Notes: a model not told the origin generated them from the sequence alone. Positions 12,656 through 26,283 are shown, counted from the first letter of the stretch. The stretch: 64,000 nt of DNA from Cyrtodaria siliqua (GCA_037043455.1 JAWPHD010001270.1:275354-339353); one strand, 5' to 3'. Numbers and translations: made by a program.

Positions 12656-14794
12656 ACAATTCTTATAATATATCATATATACGTATGCGTTCAATGCCGA
12701 TTTGTTACGTTCACCATATTGCCATACTTATTTCTTTTGAGATAACTGCTCAAAATTTTAAAATATTACAAGCACTGACATAGCTACGCCGGACGTAGAT
12801 GTCGAAACCAAGTTGACACTGTGCATTTGCAGATAAAAGGGATGCGTCAAGTGTCAACAGAGAAGTCTCTGGTCGAAATAGTTGTTCAACCTTCAGCAAA
12901 AAAAATAATTTAAAAAAATAATAAAAAATTAAAGAACGCAATCTGACTGATGATCACACGCATCCACGTCTAGTCATATGCACTCATCTACAAATTCAAT
13001 AACCTATAGCAGTGTGGTAAACAATGTTTGCACACTCGTTCACGATTGCATGTTAAGTATACTATAATAAACTCATTAGGCGAATAAACATTTATCTGAA
13101 CTAATCTTCATAGTTCTATAATTTTACAATCATCGTGCAAATATCGTGTCATTATATAAAATACACTAACTACATGTTCTTAATTACAACAGGAGAGCTA
13201 AATCAAGTATTCATACGTGTTCACCGTGTTATATTTCTAATACCGAAGTTGCTCAATGTCTAATACCGAAGTTGCTCAATGTCTAAGGTCAACCATAAAC
13301 AAATTGCTGGTTTTCTGTTTCCCTGCGTACATACTGAATTGGTCCTGCCCAAAATTGTATATATGTTTAGAACTTTTTTATTATATGTGTGAGTGCTATC
13401 TTTAAGACATTTTCTTTTAAATTCATAGGCTTTTACTGCCTTCGAAAAGAAAAAAGTGCGCCTACCTACTTTCCTTTCTATCAACTTCTGAAATCTTGGA
13501 TATTGAGAGAACTTATTATTTTGTAAGGATGGTGTCTGATTGTCAAATTGAGCGTTTCTCTTTGCAACTCACTACCGCCTGTGTATGTATGACCGTGAAT
13601 TAAGAAGGAAAAAAACTAATTCTGGTCAAAAGGAGTTTGTCTATAGTATTTTCCATCTACAAGTCTCGATTCATTATCTACGAGCTTACACCCTGAATCT
13701 AGAAAGTTCTAAATTTGTTATTTATTAACAATATGTATAAAAGTATGACTTAAATATAAAGAAAAAATCATGAACATGCGAAATATTGTTCTATATACTA
13801 GATGGGAATTATACTACATGTATAGTCTTAATACCCACCGCTGCAATTTTGAACGCGGTTTCTCCATAATTAAAACACATTGATTGATATTTTGAAAAAT
13901 GTCGACCGAGTGTGACAAATTGGAACATATCTAATACGTTTTTATATTTTTTCAAATTAAGATTTTGTTAACTGATAATTATATGACATATTGGTTCTCC
14001 TATTTGCGATGACGCGTGTCGATTGACAATAATAATGACACAATAAAATCAATAAGGACGGTTATATTTGTTCTGTATTATACCAAAGTGTTGCGACCAT
14101 TATAAAATCCCACAATTGCATCGCCATTCTGATCAATGCGCTCGCCAATGCTTTCACTTGCTTCCGCCGGCGGCCAATTACTTGCCACCATTTTAATATG
14201 TTATCATTGTTGTTGTGGGCCCAAATTCCTTCGTGTCAGAGCCGCTTATCTCACAATCGTTTCTGGTGTTTATTTTACTTTTTTGTTATACTTTTTGTTC
14301 GAGCTCTCTTACAAAAGATCAATATTCTGTTCTATTATTTTCCCAAGCCCTTTATTTAATAGTTGAGCAGCTAGCCCTTGTTTCTTAATCCTTTATTCAA
14401 ACTTTACCCGTATCTTAGTTTGTAGGCTAAAGGATAAACAAAAGCGTTAAACAAATAATCCATGTTGACACGGTGTTTTCTTAAGAATTTTGAGCATACA
14501 TGATTTGATCAAATGTTTAGATATTCCCATCAGATTTTTTTAAATCAGTGAAATCAGTATATTAGCTCCTATGTTTGTCATTCCGGCGATACCAATGTAT
14601 TGTTTATCAGAAACTAATTTGGGGAAGATACATTTGTAATAATAACGATAATAGATAATTATTTTGACACTCATTTGTTTGTTTGAGAGATTTACAGAAT
14701 GTCGTATTCTAACTGAGATCGTTTATTTATATACATGCCAGGAATTGTTGCGCTTATTGGTCTCTAGTAACTAGTTCGTTGGTGATTATGAAGG
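12656..14794. other. No gene recognised
   Basis: AT-rich. A short exact tandem duplication of about 24 bp (taccgaagttgctcaatgtc core) lies at 13,238-13,285. I see no exon-like frame. Confidence 0.4.
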
Positions 14795-16205
14795 CTGTCG
14801 ACGATGCTGATGCTGTGGCTATTGTTACCAACCTCGTTTAAGCTCTGACTACAGCTGCGGGCTGCGGACTACAGCTGATGCTGTGACTATTGTTACCGAC
14901 TTCGTTTAAGCTCTGACTACAGCTGCGGGCGATGCTGATGCTGTGGCTACTGTTACCGACCTCGTTTAAGCTCTGACTACAGCTGCGGACGATGCTGATG
15001 CTGTGGCTACTGTTACCGACCTCGTTTAAGCTCTGACTACAGCTGCGGGCGATGCTGATGCTGTGACTACTGTTACCGACTCTGACTACAGCTGCGGGCG
15101 ATGCTGATGCTGTGGCTACTGTTACCGACCTCAAGCTCTGACTACAGCTGTGGGCGATGTTGATGCTGTGGCTACTGTTACCGACCTCGCTTAAGCTCTG
15201 ACTACAGCTGCGGGCGATGCTGATGCTTTGGCTACTGTTACCGACCTCGCTTAAGCTCTGACTACAGCTGCGGACGATACTGATGCTGTGGCTACTGTTA
15301 CCGACCTCGCTTAAGCTCTGACTACAGCTGCGGGCGATGCTGATGCTGTGACTACTGTTACCGACATCGCTTAAGCTCTGACTACAGCTGCGGGCGATGC
15401 TGATGCTGTGGCTACTGTTACCGACCTCCCTTAAGCTCTGTCTACAGCTGTGGGCGATGCTGATGCTGTGGCTACTGTAACCGACCTCGCTTAAGCTCTG
15501 ACTACAGATGCGGGCGATGCTGATGCTGTGGTTACTGTTACCGAGCTCGCTTAAGCTCTGACTACAGCTGCGGGCGATGTTGATGCTGTGGCTACTGTTA
15601 CTGACCTCGCTTAAGCTCTGACTACAGCTGCGGGCGATGCTGATGCTGTGACTACTGTTACCGACCTCGCTTAAGCTCTGACTACAGCTGCGGGCGATGC
15701 TGATGCTGTGGCTACTGTTACTGACCTCGTTTAAGCTCGGACTACAGCTGCGGACGATTCTGATGCTGTGGCTACTGTTACCGACCTCGCTTAAGCCCTG
15801 ATTACAGCTGCGGGCGATGCTGATGCTGTGGCTACTGTTACCGACCTCGCTTATGCTCTGACTACAGCTGCGGGCGATGCTGATGCTGTGGCTACTGTTA
15901 CCGACCTCAAGCTCTGACTACAGCTGGGGGCTGCGGACTACAGCTGATGCTGTGACTACTGTTACCGACCTCGTTTAAGCTCTGACTACAGCTGCGGGCG
16001 ATGCTGATGCTGTGGCTACTGTTACCGACCTCAAGCTCTGACTACAGCTGCGGGCTGCGGACTACAGCTGATGCTGTTGTTACTGTTACCGACCTCGCTT
16101 AAGCTCTGACTACAGCTGCGGACGATGCAGATACTGTGGCTACTGTTACCGACCTCGCTTAAGCTCTGACTACAGCTGCGGGCGATGCTGATGCTGTTTA
16201 GTATC
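14795..16205. repeat. 60-bp minisatellite array, about 23 units
   Basis: The unit core is gctctgactacagctgcggg, then cgatgctgatgctgtggcta, then ctgttaccgacctcgcttaa, for a 60-bp period. Several units are shortened, or carry an extra ctgcggactacagctg segment (about 14,862, 15,930 and 16,055). Because 60 is a multiple of 3, the minus strand stays open over parts of the array as a 20-residue repeat (core HSISIARSCSQSL), but stops occur between blocks and there is no start or splice context. Confidence 0.95.
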
Positions 16206-16572
16206 ATGCTGTTGGTGATCATTGCAATCCTAAATAAAAATCGGAATGAAAGAAAATAATCCGAGTTTGGGATAAGGATGGAGATGATGACATATACAAA
16301 CTAGAAATGTATCCATGGGACACGGATGCCCTCACTGAAAACAATCCGCGGACATAAACATCGATATACAAATCTTGACATCATGGGTAAGCATCCGGTA
16401 TAGTTTCGAAACATGTGGGAGGATATATACACACAATATATTTGTAAGTAAAAATTGACAAAAAAGGGCCGTATCTCCGGTAATACAAGATCAATGTTGA
16501 CGCCGAATCGATATGCACATGTTGACATCATAGGTAAGCATCCTGCAAAGTTTCGAAACAATCGGCTGAAAG
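16206..16572. other. Spacer between two arrays
   Basis: Two related segments (about 16,305-16,420 and 16,460-16,565) share a gacatcat.ggtaagcatcc and agtttcgaaaca core, a degenerate direct repeat of about 130-150 bp. Nothing else is recognised. Confidence 0.45.
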
Positions 16573-17145
16573 GTGTATAGATGTTGTACCTGGGCTTGTA
16601 CTTAAATCGTGTGAATATGTGTTGTACCTGAGGATGTACTTAAATGTCCGTGTAATAGGTGTTGTACCTGAGATTGTACTTAAATGTCAATGTGTATATA
16701 TGTTGTACCTGAGCTTGTACTTAAATTTCCGTGTGTATATACATTGTACACGAGCGTGTACTTAAATGTTCGTGTATATGTGTTGTACCTGAGTGTGTAC
16801 TTGAATATTCGTATACAAATGTGTCCTAACTTATCGTGTATAGGTGTTTTACATGAGATTATACTTAAATATCCGTGTGTATAGGTGTTGTACCTGAGCT
16901 TGTATTTAAATGTACATGTGTATATATGTTGTAACTGAGCGGGCACCTAAATGTCCGTGTGTATATATGTTTTACCTGATCTTGTACTTAAATCGTGTGT
17001 ATATGTGTTGCACCTGAGGATGTACTTAAATGTTCGTGTGTTTAGGTGTTTTATCTGAGATTGTACTTACATGTCAGTGTATATATATATTGTACATGAG
17101 CATGTGCTTAAATGTTCATGTATATGTGTTGTACCCGAGAGTGTA
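16573..17145. repeat. Degenerate 39-41 bp tandem repeat, about 14 units
   Basis: The core is gttgtacctgagcttgtact followed by taaatgtccgtgtgtatat. Units vary in length and are more diverged than in the neighbouring arrays, which suggests an older array. It abuts the next array at about 17,146. Confidence 0.9.
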
Positions 17146-17149
17146 CTTA

Positions 17150-18178
17150 CCACAATTACCACAGACACACTGTACAGTTACAACAGTTACCATAGTTACC
17201 ACAGACACAATGTACAGTTACCACAGCTACCACAGACACACTGTACAGTTACCACAAACGCACTGTACAGTTACCACAGACACACTGTACAGTTACCACA
17301 GCTACCACAGACACACTGTACAGTTACCACATACACACTGTACAGTTACCACATACACACTGTACAGTTACCGCAGTTACCACAGACACACTGTACAGTT
17401 ACCACAGACACACTGTACAGTTACCACAGACACACTGTACAGTTATCACAGTTACCACAGACACACTGTACAGTTACCGCAGTTACCACAGACACACTGT
17501 ACAGTTACCACAGACACACTGTACAGTTACCACAGTTACCACAGACACACTGTACAGTTACCACAGTTACCACAGACGCACTGTACAGTTACCACAGTTA
17601 CCACAGACACACTGTGCAGTTACCACAGTTACCACAGACGCACTGTACAGTTACCACAGTTACCACAGACGCACTGTACAGTTACCACAGTTACCACAGA
17701 CGCACTGTACAGTTACCACAGTTACCACAGACACACTGTACAGTTACCACAGTGACCACAGACGCACTGTACAGTTACCACAGTTACCACAGACGCACTG
17801 TACAGTTACCACAGACACACTGTACAGTTACCACAGACACACTGTACAGTTATCACAGTTACCACAGACGCACTGTACAGTTACCGCAGTTACCACAGAC
17901 ACACTGTACAGTTACCACAGACACACTGTACAGTTACCACAGTTACCACAGACGCACTGTACAGTTACCACAGACACACTGTACAGTTACCACAGACACA
18001 CTGTACAGTTATCACAGTTACCACAGACGCACTGTACAGTTACCACAGACACACTGTACAGTTACCACAGTTACCACAGACGCACTGTACAGTTACCACA
18101 GACGCACTGTACAGTTACCACAGACACACTGTACAGTTACCACAGACACACTGTACAGTTACCACAGTGACCACAGAC
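17150..18178 (+). repeat. 22/31-bp mixed minisatellite array
   Basis: The basic unit is cagttaccacagacacactgta (22 nt). Many units have one extra 9-nt cagttacca insertion (31 nt). Each unit contains the perfect palindrome actgtacagt. Both lengths are 1 modulo 3 and the unit has no stop, so the + strand stays open for over 1 kb in more than one frame, giving a Thr/Tyr/His/Gln-rich pseudo-protein (LPQTHCTVTTDTLYSYHRHT). The open frame is a by-product of repeat length, not evidence of a gene. Confidence 0.95.
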
Positions 18179-18575
18179 AAACTATGACACACTGGAGAAA
18201 CCAATACCAAAATGAGCACATATGGCCATATATTGTGCTGAAGCGTGTGCCCTACGGACAAAAATATGCCGTCATATTTCATTTTGAAAAAGTCACAGAG
18301 GACGTATTTACAAGCAGATTATATGCTTTGTTTAGAGAGAGACCGATCATTTATATTAAATGAATTTGGCATACAGTCACACAGTCGGATGTGGGCGAGA
18401 TGTAGGTGGTAGCACTCCTGATTCGCATATCATGGCACACCAGAACTTGCTTGAATGAATGAGGTTTACTTGTTCTGTAAGAGTTCAGCTGGCTTATAAG
18501 GGAACCCATCAAAGTACCCTGGCTATACACGAAATGCATATATATATGTGTGTATATGTATTAGTTATAGAATGA
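18179..18575. other. Flank of the 22/31-bp array
   Basis: The frame running out of the array continues to a stop at 18,361-18,363 with 60 non-repetitive residues. They resemble nothing I know. No other feature. Confidence 0.35.
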
Positions 18576-18704
18576 CCAGCGAGGTGTTATATGGATATAT
18601 CATGGACTGGGGCGAATTCAGAAGGCTCCGCCTCGAAAATTTTCGACAGGAATACCCGTTGATTTCACCAATGTCCATGATATATCCCCATAACACCGAG
18701 TTGG
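18576..18704. repeat. Long hairpin (inverted repeat)
   Basis: The 32-bp arms at 18,576-18,607 and 18,673-18,704 pair with about five mismatches (ggatatatcatggac pairs with gtccatgatatatcc). The loop of about 65 bp contains ggctccgcctcg. Unlike the other hairpins it has no TGACGTCA within 200 bp. Confidence 0.75.
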
Positions 18705-19844
18705 ACATTCTAGAAGTTTTTTATCGCATGGCTACATATAAAACGATTTTTTTAATTGAACAAATGTTTATCATGTTAAACTGCTCTAAAGTGGAAAATA
18801 ACCCGTAGGATGCCTCGTAAAATAATGAATCATAATCTGTGCTCACGGACTTGAATTTGTACGTGTTGCCCCGGACGAATTGACCAATCAAACCAATATG
18901 ATACAGAACGTCAACTAAGCGCGTGCTCTTTTTAGCGTCTTGCCATGCTTTTTGTTTTAAATTCATTTTTGAATTTAATGTGATCACTTTCCATATGTTG
19001 CATTATACAATAAAATTGGATTACAACGGTTATAATCGTTAAAACACAATCAACTTTATACTTTCAGCATTCTTTAATGTTTCATTTACTTTCTAATTGT
19101 TGTTTTTGTTGACAGAGTTGCCATATATAGAGATCGGCATGCATATAAAAAAACAACATGATAACATGTTTCAACAGTTAGTAGTGTTTAATGAGAGGCA
19201 GCCATTAAATGGACTGCATTATGTCAAATATTATATTTGTATTTCGCAAACACCTTTTCCATGCTAAGTGTCTATCCACATTCCTTCTAGGCATGTCTAT
19301 TATAAGTTTATTATTTTTCTTTTGATTGACCGCTTTACCAAGATGTTCAGAAGTATCAAATTATGAACTTTGAACAAGAGCTCACTGAAAACAATGTTTC
19401 CATAAGCTACAAATATAAACATATAAAACCGCGCTTAAGCCCAGAATAACGCCATTGATCCACTCAAAATACAGATCATTTGAAATTCGATCACCTTGGG
19501 CATTTGTTTTCATAATCCCAGAAACTATTCCATACACATAAACCAAACTTTCAAAATAACGGTTTCAATATTTGATTTAAACGTTTCGAGTATTGACAGG
19601 TTCTCAAAACATCTGTCCGTCTATTTGCGTGCCCATTGTGGACATGTGGGTTATTAGTGTATCTTTGACCACTCTGGATCAACACGACACCGTTCAGATA
19701 TAAGTCCCAATCAAAATACAGGTGCCGGTGGCTTCTCATGTCTTATACCATCTACGTCATACATACCTTCTTTGTGGCTTTCTAGGCTATTGTTTTTTTG
19801 CATATATATATATACGAGCATCTTTGTGTTTTACTTATATTGCC
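18705..19844. other. No feature recognised
   Basis: AT-rich DNA without repeats or exon-like frames that I can identify. Confidence 0.4.
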
Positions 19845-20010
19845 TATTAATGCTGCCTCGTTGGTTAGAGAATAGCCTCATGACGGGAATTTCTTTATTT
19901 ACACTGTCCCGGTTTAATGGGTTGACAGTATGGTAAGTGTGAGGTTTAAACCACAAGCGGCCTTTTTTGCCACTGACCGTTCCAAGGCGGTAGCCCTATT
20001 GTCAATCCTT
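19845..20010 (+). mobile_element. Possible tRNA-related SINE fragment
   Basis: gttggttagagaat resembles a pol III A box and gaggtttaaaccac resembles a B box, but they are about 90 bp apart, wider than in a tRNA. A ccgttccaaggcggt segment follows. This is weak, and it could be unrelated single-copy DNA. Confidence 0.25.
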
Positions 20011-21047
20011 TTGTGATGTCTTATTTGGCCATTTATCCATCTTTAAATTTGTTCTTTGTTTCTGTGTGTGTTTGTGTTGGCTGTCGTCCTTGAATGCTGC
20101 TTTTCCTGTTCGATTTTTATATCTTTCATAATAATGATATGTCAATACTTAAAATATTTAGGGAAGTTAAAGTTGATCGTGGTATATGTGAGGCATGAGG
20201 TGCACAGTGGTATGTGTGAGGCATGATATGCACATCATTAGCAAAATACAAGCTTAAACAATTCCCTCCTGATATCAGAGTTCAAACGGTATTAAATATA
20301 TCAAACGGTCAAGCTGTATTTGAGGCTATTTATAAAAAAACAGAATTTAAGTCAAAAACGAAAATATTATTCAACATCGAAAATAATTCTAATCCTTATT
20401 CAAATATAGGCCTGAATATTTATCGACTTCTTTTCATATGTAATGAGCACGTTTGTATAAGGCATTTATCTCAATGTCTGTATTTTAATAGTTGTTCAAA
20501 ACAGATTTGTATCCACTGAAGAATTCGTCGAAGTATTTAATGAAGCATACTTGATCGTCTTTAGTAAATATAAATACGAGAATGAAATATATACTTTAAA
20601 CAAACTAATCTGGAATTTGCCGTTACTTGAAGTATCGTTTTCTTTTGCTTTGAATAAAGTTTGTTTTAATGATCAGTTGCGACGACCCTTGCGTGTCAGA
20701 AAGAAGCAAAATATTGTTTTATAAACCATTGCGTTGTTTCTGTTGATTTTGGCACTCTTTAGACCTCACACTTTTTCTTTTTATTTATTCGGATACAGTT
20801 TGTGAAGCATTAATTGCATACTGTGGTGTGTATGTGTGTGTTTTTCTGCCTCAACAGGCTATATAATATTATATGCTTTTTATGCACCATTACTGATTGC
20901 TCGTGCTGTAAATATTGACGGCATTCACATTTTCCCACAATTTCTACTACAATCAATAGAGCCCTTGTGCAAAACTGTGTTTTTTGGTGGATTAACGCAC
21001 AAAACATAAAGCTGCTTTTTTTTTATCGGAACTCCTGTCTGGATGCC
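20011..21047. other. No gene; one short duplication
   Basis: A short degenerate duplication (gtggtatrtgtgaggcatga) lies at about 20,178-20,228. Otherwise AT-rich. Confidence 0.4.
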
Positions 21048-21227
21048 GGGTCGCCCATAATCATATCTGTTTAAGGAGGGTCGCCCATAATCATATCTGT
21101 TTAAGGAGTGTCGCCCATAATCATATCTGTTTAAGGAGGGTCGCCCATAATCATATCTGTTTAAGGAGGGTCGCCCATAATCATATCTGTTTAAGGAGGG
21201 TCGCCCATAATCATATCTGTTTAAGGA
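21048..21227. repeat. 30-bp tandem repeat, 6 nearly identical units
   Basis: The core is ggtcgcccataatcatatct followed by gtttaagga. The only variation is g/t near the unit boundary. High identity suggests recent expansion. On the minus strand it is open as a 10-residue repeat (LNRYDYGRPS), which is incidental. Confidence 0.97.
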
Positions 21228-22776
21228 TGTTGGCTGGGCAAGTTTTGACATCTTCAAGGCTAAGAGTTTTATTTTTTAAATCATTGTTTTATTTGACAAT
21301 AGAATTGTTTCATTTTTTTGCATTCTTATATATATGGATATAATGTAGGATTTAAGACGGTAACATATCAACATTTAAGCAAAAAAAATGTTTTCATATT
21401 TTTTTCGTCATTTGTGATCATTTTTTGTTATCAACAAAATTTGGGGTATGGGTAGCTCTGAGTAGAATTTATCCTTTTGCTATAGAAAAAAACAAGAAGA
21501 TTTTTGTTTTTCATTTGTGGAATATATAATTTATATAAAAGAAACTCTGCTAGTTTTATATTCGATCTCTATGTCAAAATTGTGTGTACAGAATTTTACA
21601 GTGAAAATGTCAAAATAACTCCAAAATGTGTGTAATTTAAAGAATTTTTAATAAAAAAAACATTTTTTTAAATAAAAAATCATTAGAAGCCTGATGACCT
21701 GTATAATTATGTTTACTTGTTTTGAAAGAAATGTGATTGGACCTTGTCATATACAAGTTTTAAAAAAAGTTGAGTATTAGAACATACTTTTTTTTTTTTT
21801 ATCTTTTTGAATTATTTGTTTAGTAAAACAAAAATGGGTGGGATACGGTCCATATACGTTTGCTTTTTGAAGTAAAAAGACGAATGAGGATTACAATTGT
21901 TTTTGAATGTTTTGAAAGACATGTATATAATAATGTAATCAAAAATTAATCCTTTTTCAAATATATTTTATGTTATGGGGGGAAAAAGTGAAAATGTTCA
22001 ATGACCCTTTTTCCCTCTTTTTGAAATTTTAGAGTTAGAAATATATGTCTTCTTCAAAGACGTCTAGTGGAAAAAGAAGTGTGATGACTACCTTTTTTTG
22101 TTGTTGATAACTTTGTGTCTAAATGTCACCAAAGAAGCTTTAAATATCAATTTTAAAAAAATCTTAGCACTTCGTTATTTCCCAGCTAACCTCCTTGAAC
22201 GTGACGTCGATTACTTAAACGTTACATTAACATTTAAGTTTTTTGTGTTTCCATTTAAAGTAGCTATCTTGTCAACAACAGCCAAACATATTTACAACAT
22301 ATGTACAACGTTTCTTGGCCTACTGACGACGAGGTACGTATATAATTTACCTAATTTGAGAATCCAAACTCTCTAGACACAATATAAACTGCTTTAACCA
22401 GCAACGCAAAACCCCAAACTGTAGCGTCGAATTCAGAGTTAATTCATTTTACGAATATTCAACCACGGGTATTTTAAAAACCTTTGAATAATCCTATAAT
22501 TGTAATCGGCACTTACACATTATCACATGAACTGAACACGCCTGGCTAGAGTTTTGATAAACGGGTTCGTAGTGCAATTTTGCTGTTATTTGAAAGGTTA
22601 TTGCTTTTAAATTAAATTCTATGCTTATCGGAATATTTATCTTAACAGTTTTAAGTATTAAGTATTATTAAAATCGGCCGCAATAGCACTTCTGAATATG
22701 TTCTCATGTTATGAAGAATCAAGAAAACACAGAGTAGGTAAGAAGTTTGAAGTTTCTACAATAAATCTGGAAAACT
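21228..22776. other. AT-rich spacer, no gene
   Basis: It contains many A and T homopolymer tracts. No repeat family or exon is recognised. Confidence 0.4.
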
Positions 22777-22832
22777 TTAGGGTTAGGGTTAGGTTACGGT
22801 TAGGGTTAGGTTGAGATTGAGGTTGGGGTTAG
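22777..22832. repeat. Degenerate interstitial telomere-like tract
   Basis: Tandem ttaggg/ttagg units with substitutions (ttacgg, ttgaga, ttgggg) over about 55 bp. TTAGGG is the usual metazoan telomere repeat, including in molluscs. The tract is short and decayed. Confidence 0.7.
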
Positions 22833-23023
22833 CTGAAAATTAGCTACTTCAATACTTTTCAATATGACCACAGACCTAATGACAAATATGTCTGTGGTAT
22901 GACCGCACTGTAATGATTCGTTGACACGCTACGTTTTTTTACTTTGGAAGGTTGGCATAAAGCAGTAATATCCGGCATTTTGTATTGAATGTACGAGGAA
23001 CTCATGGGCAAATCGTAGCTTAG

Positions 23024-23056
23024 CTGTTGTTGTTGTTGTGTGTGTGTGTGTGTGTT
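23024..23056. repeat. (TTG)n-(TG)n microsatellite
   Basis: gttgttgttg runs into (tg) repeats. Confidence 0.85.
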
Positions 23057-23239
23057 TTATTTAAAAAGTAAACACAAATTCGTAAACCCGTATAAAAAGG
23101 GTAGTTATATGACTGGTCGGCCCGGTGTCAGTATAATGTGGGATATCATGGCACGTGTCTACGGCGTGGTATTCCCGTGTCTATACAAGCAGCCACCTTC
23201 ATTATATGACTGAAAGATTGTTAACGACGTTAAACCCCA

Positions 23240-23342
23240 TACATACATCCACACGTACATACATCCATACGTACATACATCCATACGTACAAACATCCAT
23301 ACGTACAAACATCCATACGTACATACATCCACACGTACATAC
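23240..23342. repeat. 16-bp tandem repeat, about 6-7 units
   Basis: The unit is catacgtacatacatc, with cacacg and caaaca variants. Confidence 0.9.
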
Positions 23343-25835
23343 CAAACAAGACGACCGTATACAGGTTTCAAGCTTTCAATTAAATGTACTTATAAGAAAC
23401 CCATATAATAGATCGCAAGCCACTGAAATAACATCATTTAATTAAAATATGAAAAGAATTCGCAAAGCAGAGTCTTCCCATCATGAAACTGTTTCATACA
23501 TAATATGATTGGTGGTAAACATATAATGAATTGTTACATATATTGTTAGATATTTGTTTTTTTCACATTCTGTACCACGTTTTAGATGTTTTTCATGAGG
23601 CTGATTATGAATTATACGATTGGTACCGACTACATATTGCTTTTCAGAATTGGATTTGTGTTATTGTATGTCGGAAACCAAGAAGGTAACAACTTCGCGG
23701 CGTTTAATGGTCATATCATTGTACTACGATGTCAAAAAATGATACAAATTGGGTAAATGAGAACAAAAAAATAAAGGTACTGATGTTGATGTCGAAATGC
23801 TTGTTCTGAGTATTCCTTCTGTAAAGTCGTAAACGTAGATATTAAAAAAAAAATAACAGGATATTGTTTTTGATATTGATTTAAATAAATCCTAACAAAA
23901 CCAACCAGACTGCCAAGAGTTTCATAAACTGCAGAATCTCTTGTATAGAACGGTATCTTATCAAACACGCGAGAACTATTAGCAAAATTAACGGGTTGTT
24001 ATCAGTGGTATCAGCGGAGCGGTTATTATCAGCCTTTATGTAAACACAATCAGCTATCACCTGAAAAGAAATCTGCTATAAAAGCGGTTCCATATTTGTC
24101 CTGACACTACCTTTAAAGATATGTCAATTTATGGTCGTATGTGACTTTATCACCGCCAATGTGATTTACCTTAATAAAAATCTCGTTATTTACCGCGAGA
24201 TTTCGTATGATCTCATTTAAATTGGGATTTATATAAGTAATGGCGGATTTGCGCTCACTTTAAACAAGATTATCGTGAAGTTTTAAAGATTATCATTAAC
24301 GAATTTATTCCGGAAAGCATTGCTCCAACAACAAATGATAAGCGCATTGCATCACAAGATCAAAGGAAAAACGTGAACACAATCTGGATGATTGTATGAC
24401 ATTGGACAAGAAGTTAACGCGTAAGACGTGTGAGGATATTTACAAACAAGAACATGCATGGACCCATATGTTTCATAAATTGTTTACTGCATTTTATAAG
24501 CATATGTAAAAGCATATTAAATTTTGCTCACTTCACGATATGTGTAATTCTCACAATAACAAACATATGAATGATTTGCTGGTCATACTACACCAATTCA
24601 TTTTCCATAGACGTACATTATAGCTCTAAGCTCAGTACTGAGTTCCCTAATATTTGTGCTCACTTGTTTTGAAAGACATTTCTTAGTTTTATCAAAAAAA
24701 CATACACAACCCATACATAGAGTATCTTTTGAAAAAGATGTTTGGGTCGGATGGTGCCTTTTTTAATTTTGCAACAAATTATGAAATCATTGCACAAATG
24801 TATGATTTAACCTTTATAAGTACTGTTCAAAAGTTGATTTATATTTTTTTAGCAAGATTTTTTGGTTTGTTTTACCTTGTCAACCAATCAAAATTAAGAG
24901 ATTCTGTGTAATAGCTCCGAATTTACTCTGGAACCTTTCCCTGCCGCTGGTTGGTTGGTAATTGGTGTAGTCTGATCTAAAGCAGGCTTAAGTTTCTCCA
25001 TTACCCTCAATTGTTATCTGACCATGTTTAAAAACTGTAGAAAACACAAACCTGATATGGATACTGGAAAATTTACTGCTTCATAAAGATACACATGTCT
25101 GCTATTAAAAATCAACAAGAAAACGGGTGGTTAGTTACTTGTAAGAAAGCATTTTCGGCATTCATACTCAGTCGAAATATTTTGTGAAAAGTATCAACTG
25201 TTGTATCTTAACTAATTTTCCTATTTTAAATATATTTTAGAATAGATATATGATAAGTATTTTGTTTTGACTCATAGTTTGTAAAACATTTTTTTTTTAA
25301 ATTGTTACATCTTTTGAGAGTTACCCTCCCTTTATATGAAAACATGAAATGTGCTGGTAAAACACATAACATGAGTCAAAGATATAAAATTGGTATGAAA
25401 TAATAGAAAAAAACATTAAAAAATGACGCATTTATCGCAGATTTTCCGTCTATAAAAAAATATGAAATATGGATAATCTTAAATTACCTCCCTTTAAATT
25501 GAACATTTCTTTTGTAAAGGCTTTTGTAATGGTAATGCTAGTAAAACATGATGTCAAAATAATTTTAACTGACATATTTTAGAATTAGGAACATTGAAAG
25601 CTTCACTAATTCTATATACCCAGTTGTATAAGTGTTATAACTTATTTCTAAGAAAACACATTGACTTAAAAGTTTTAAAATATGTTCATGCAATCAGAGC
25701 AGACGATTTACACCCGTTATTTTGCAGTTTAACCGTATCTCTAATCAAGCTCAAAATGCACAAAACAATGAGAATATTATTAACATATTCTTAGGTTGGT
25801 ACTTAGCAATTTGGTTTAGTATATATATGTATGCA
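23343..25835. other. No gene recognised
   Basis: AT-rich sequence. Open frames at 24,729 and 25,594 on the + strand are short, low in complexity and unlike any family I know. Confidence 0.4.
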
Positions 25836-26270
25836 TATATATAAGGAACATTCTGGTGAAGTTTGCTGAACATTCTACGAGAAAGAAGCAAGATACGAAT
25901 GTCGTAGCGGAGAGCGGACGTGAAACATATTTCATTGAAAGTAGGTCACAGCGACCTGAAATTTTGCATATGATATTAGATGCATATAACGAACATTCTG
26001 GTGAAAGTTGGTGAAAATTCTGCGAGAAAGAAGCAAGATACGCAAGTCGCAGTGGAGATCGGACATGACACGAATATTGTCGAAAGTAGGTCACAGCGAC
26101 CCAATAGTTTGCGTACGATGTAAAATGCATATAAGGAATATTGCGGTGAAGTTTGGTGAAAATCTGCAAGAAAGAAGCAAGATATGCATGTCAAAGCAGA
26201 GACCGGGCATGACCTATATTTCATCGAAAGTAGGTCACAACGACCCTGCAAGTTTCATCGCAATACCTCA
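25836..26270. repeat. About 145-bp tandem repeat, 3 diverged units
   Basis: Units start near 25,845, 25,990 and 26,135. Shared blocks are gaacattctggtgaagtt, gagaaagaagcaagata and aaagtaggtcacagcgac. The array leads directly into the next one through agttattgagcggaaacc. Confidence 0.85.
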
Positions 26271-26283
26271 TTCCTCATAAAAG

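Noticed and set aside
17030..18363. Long + strand open frames (up to 430 codons) as a repeat-protein gene
   Set aside because: They are explained by stop-free 22/31-bp units that shift frame each unit; other frames are open too, and there is no start, splice or codon-bias evidence.
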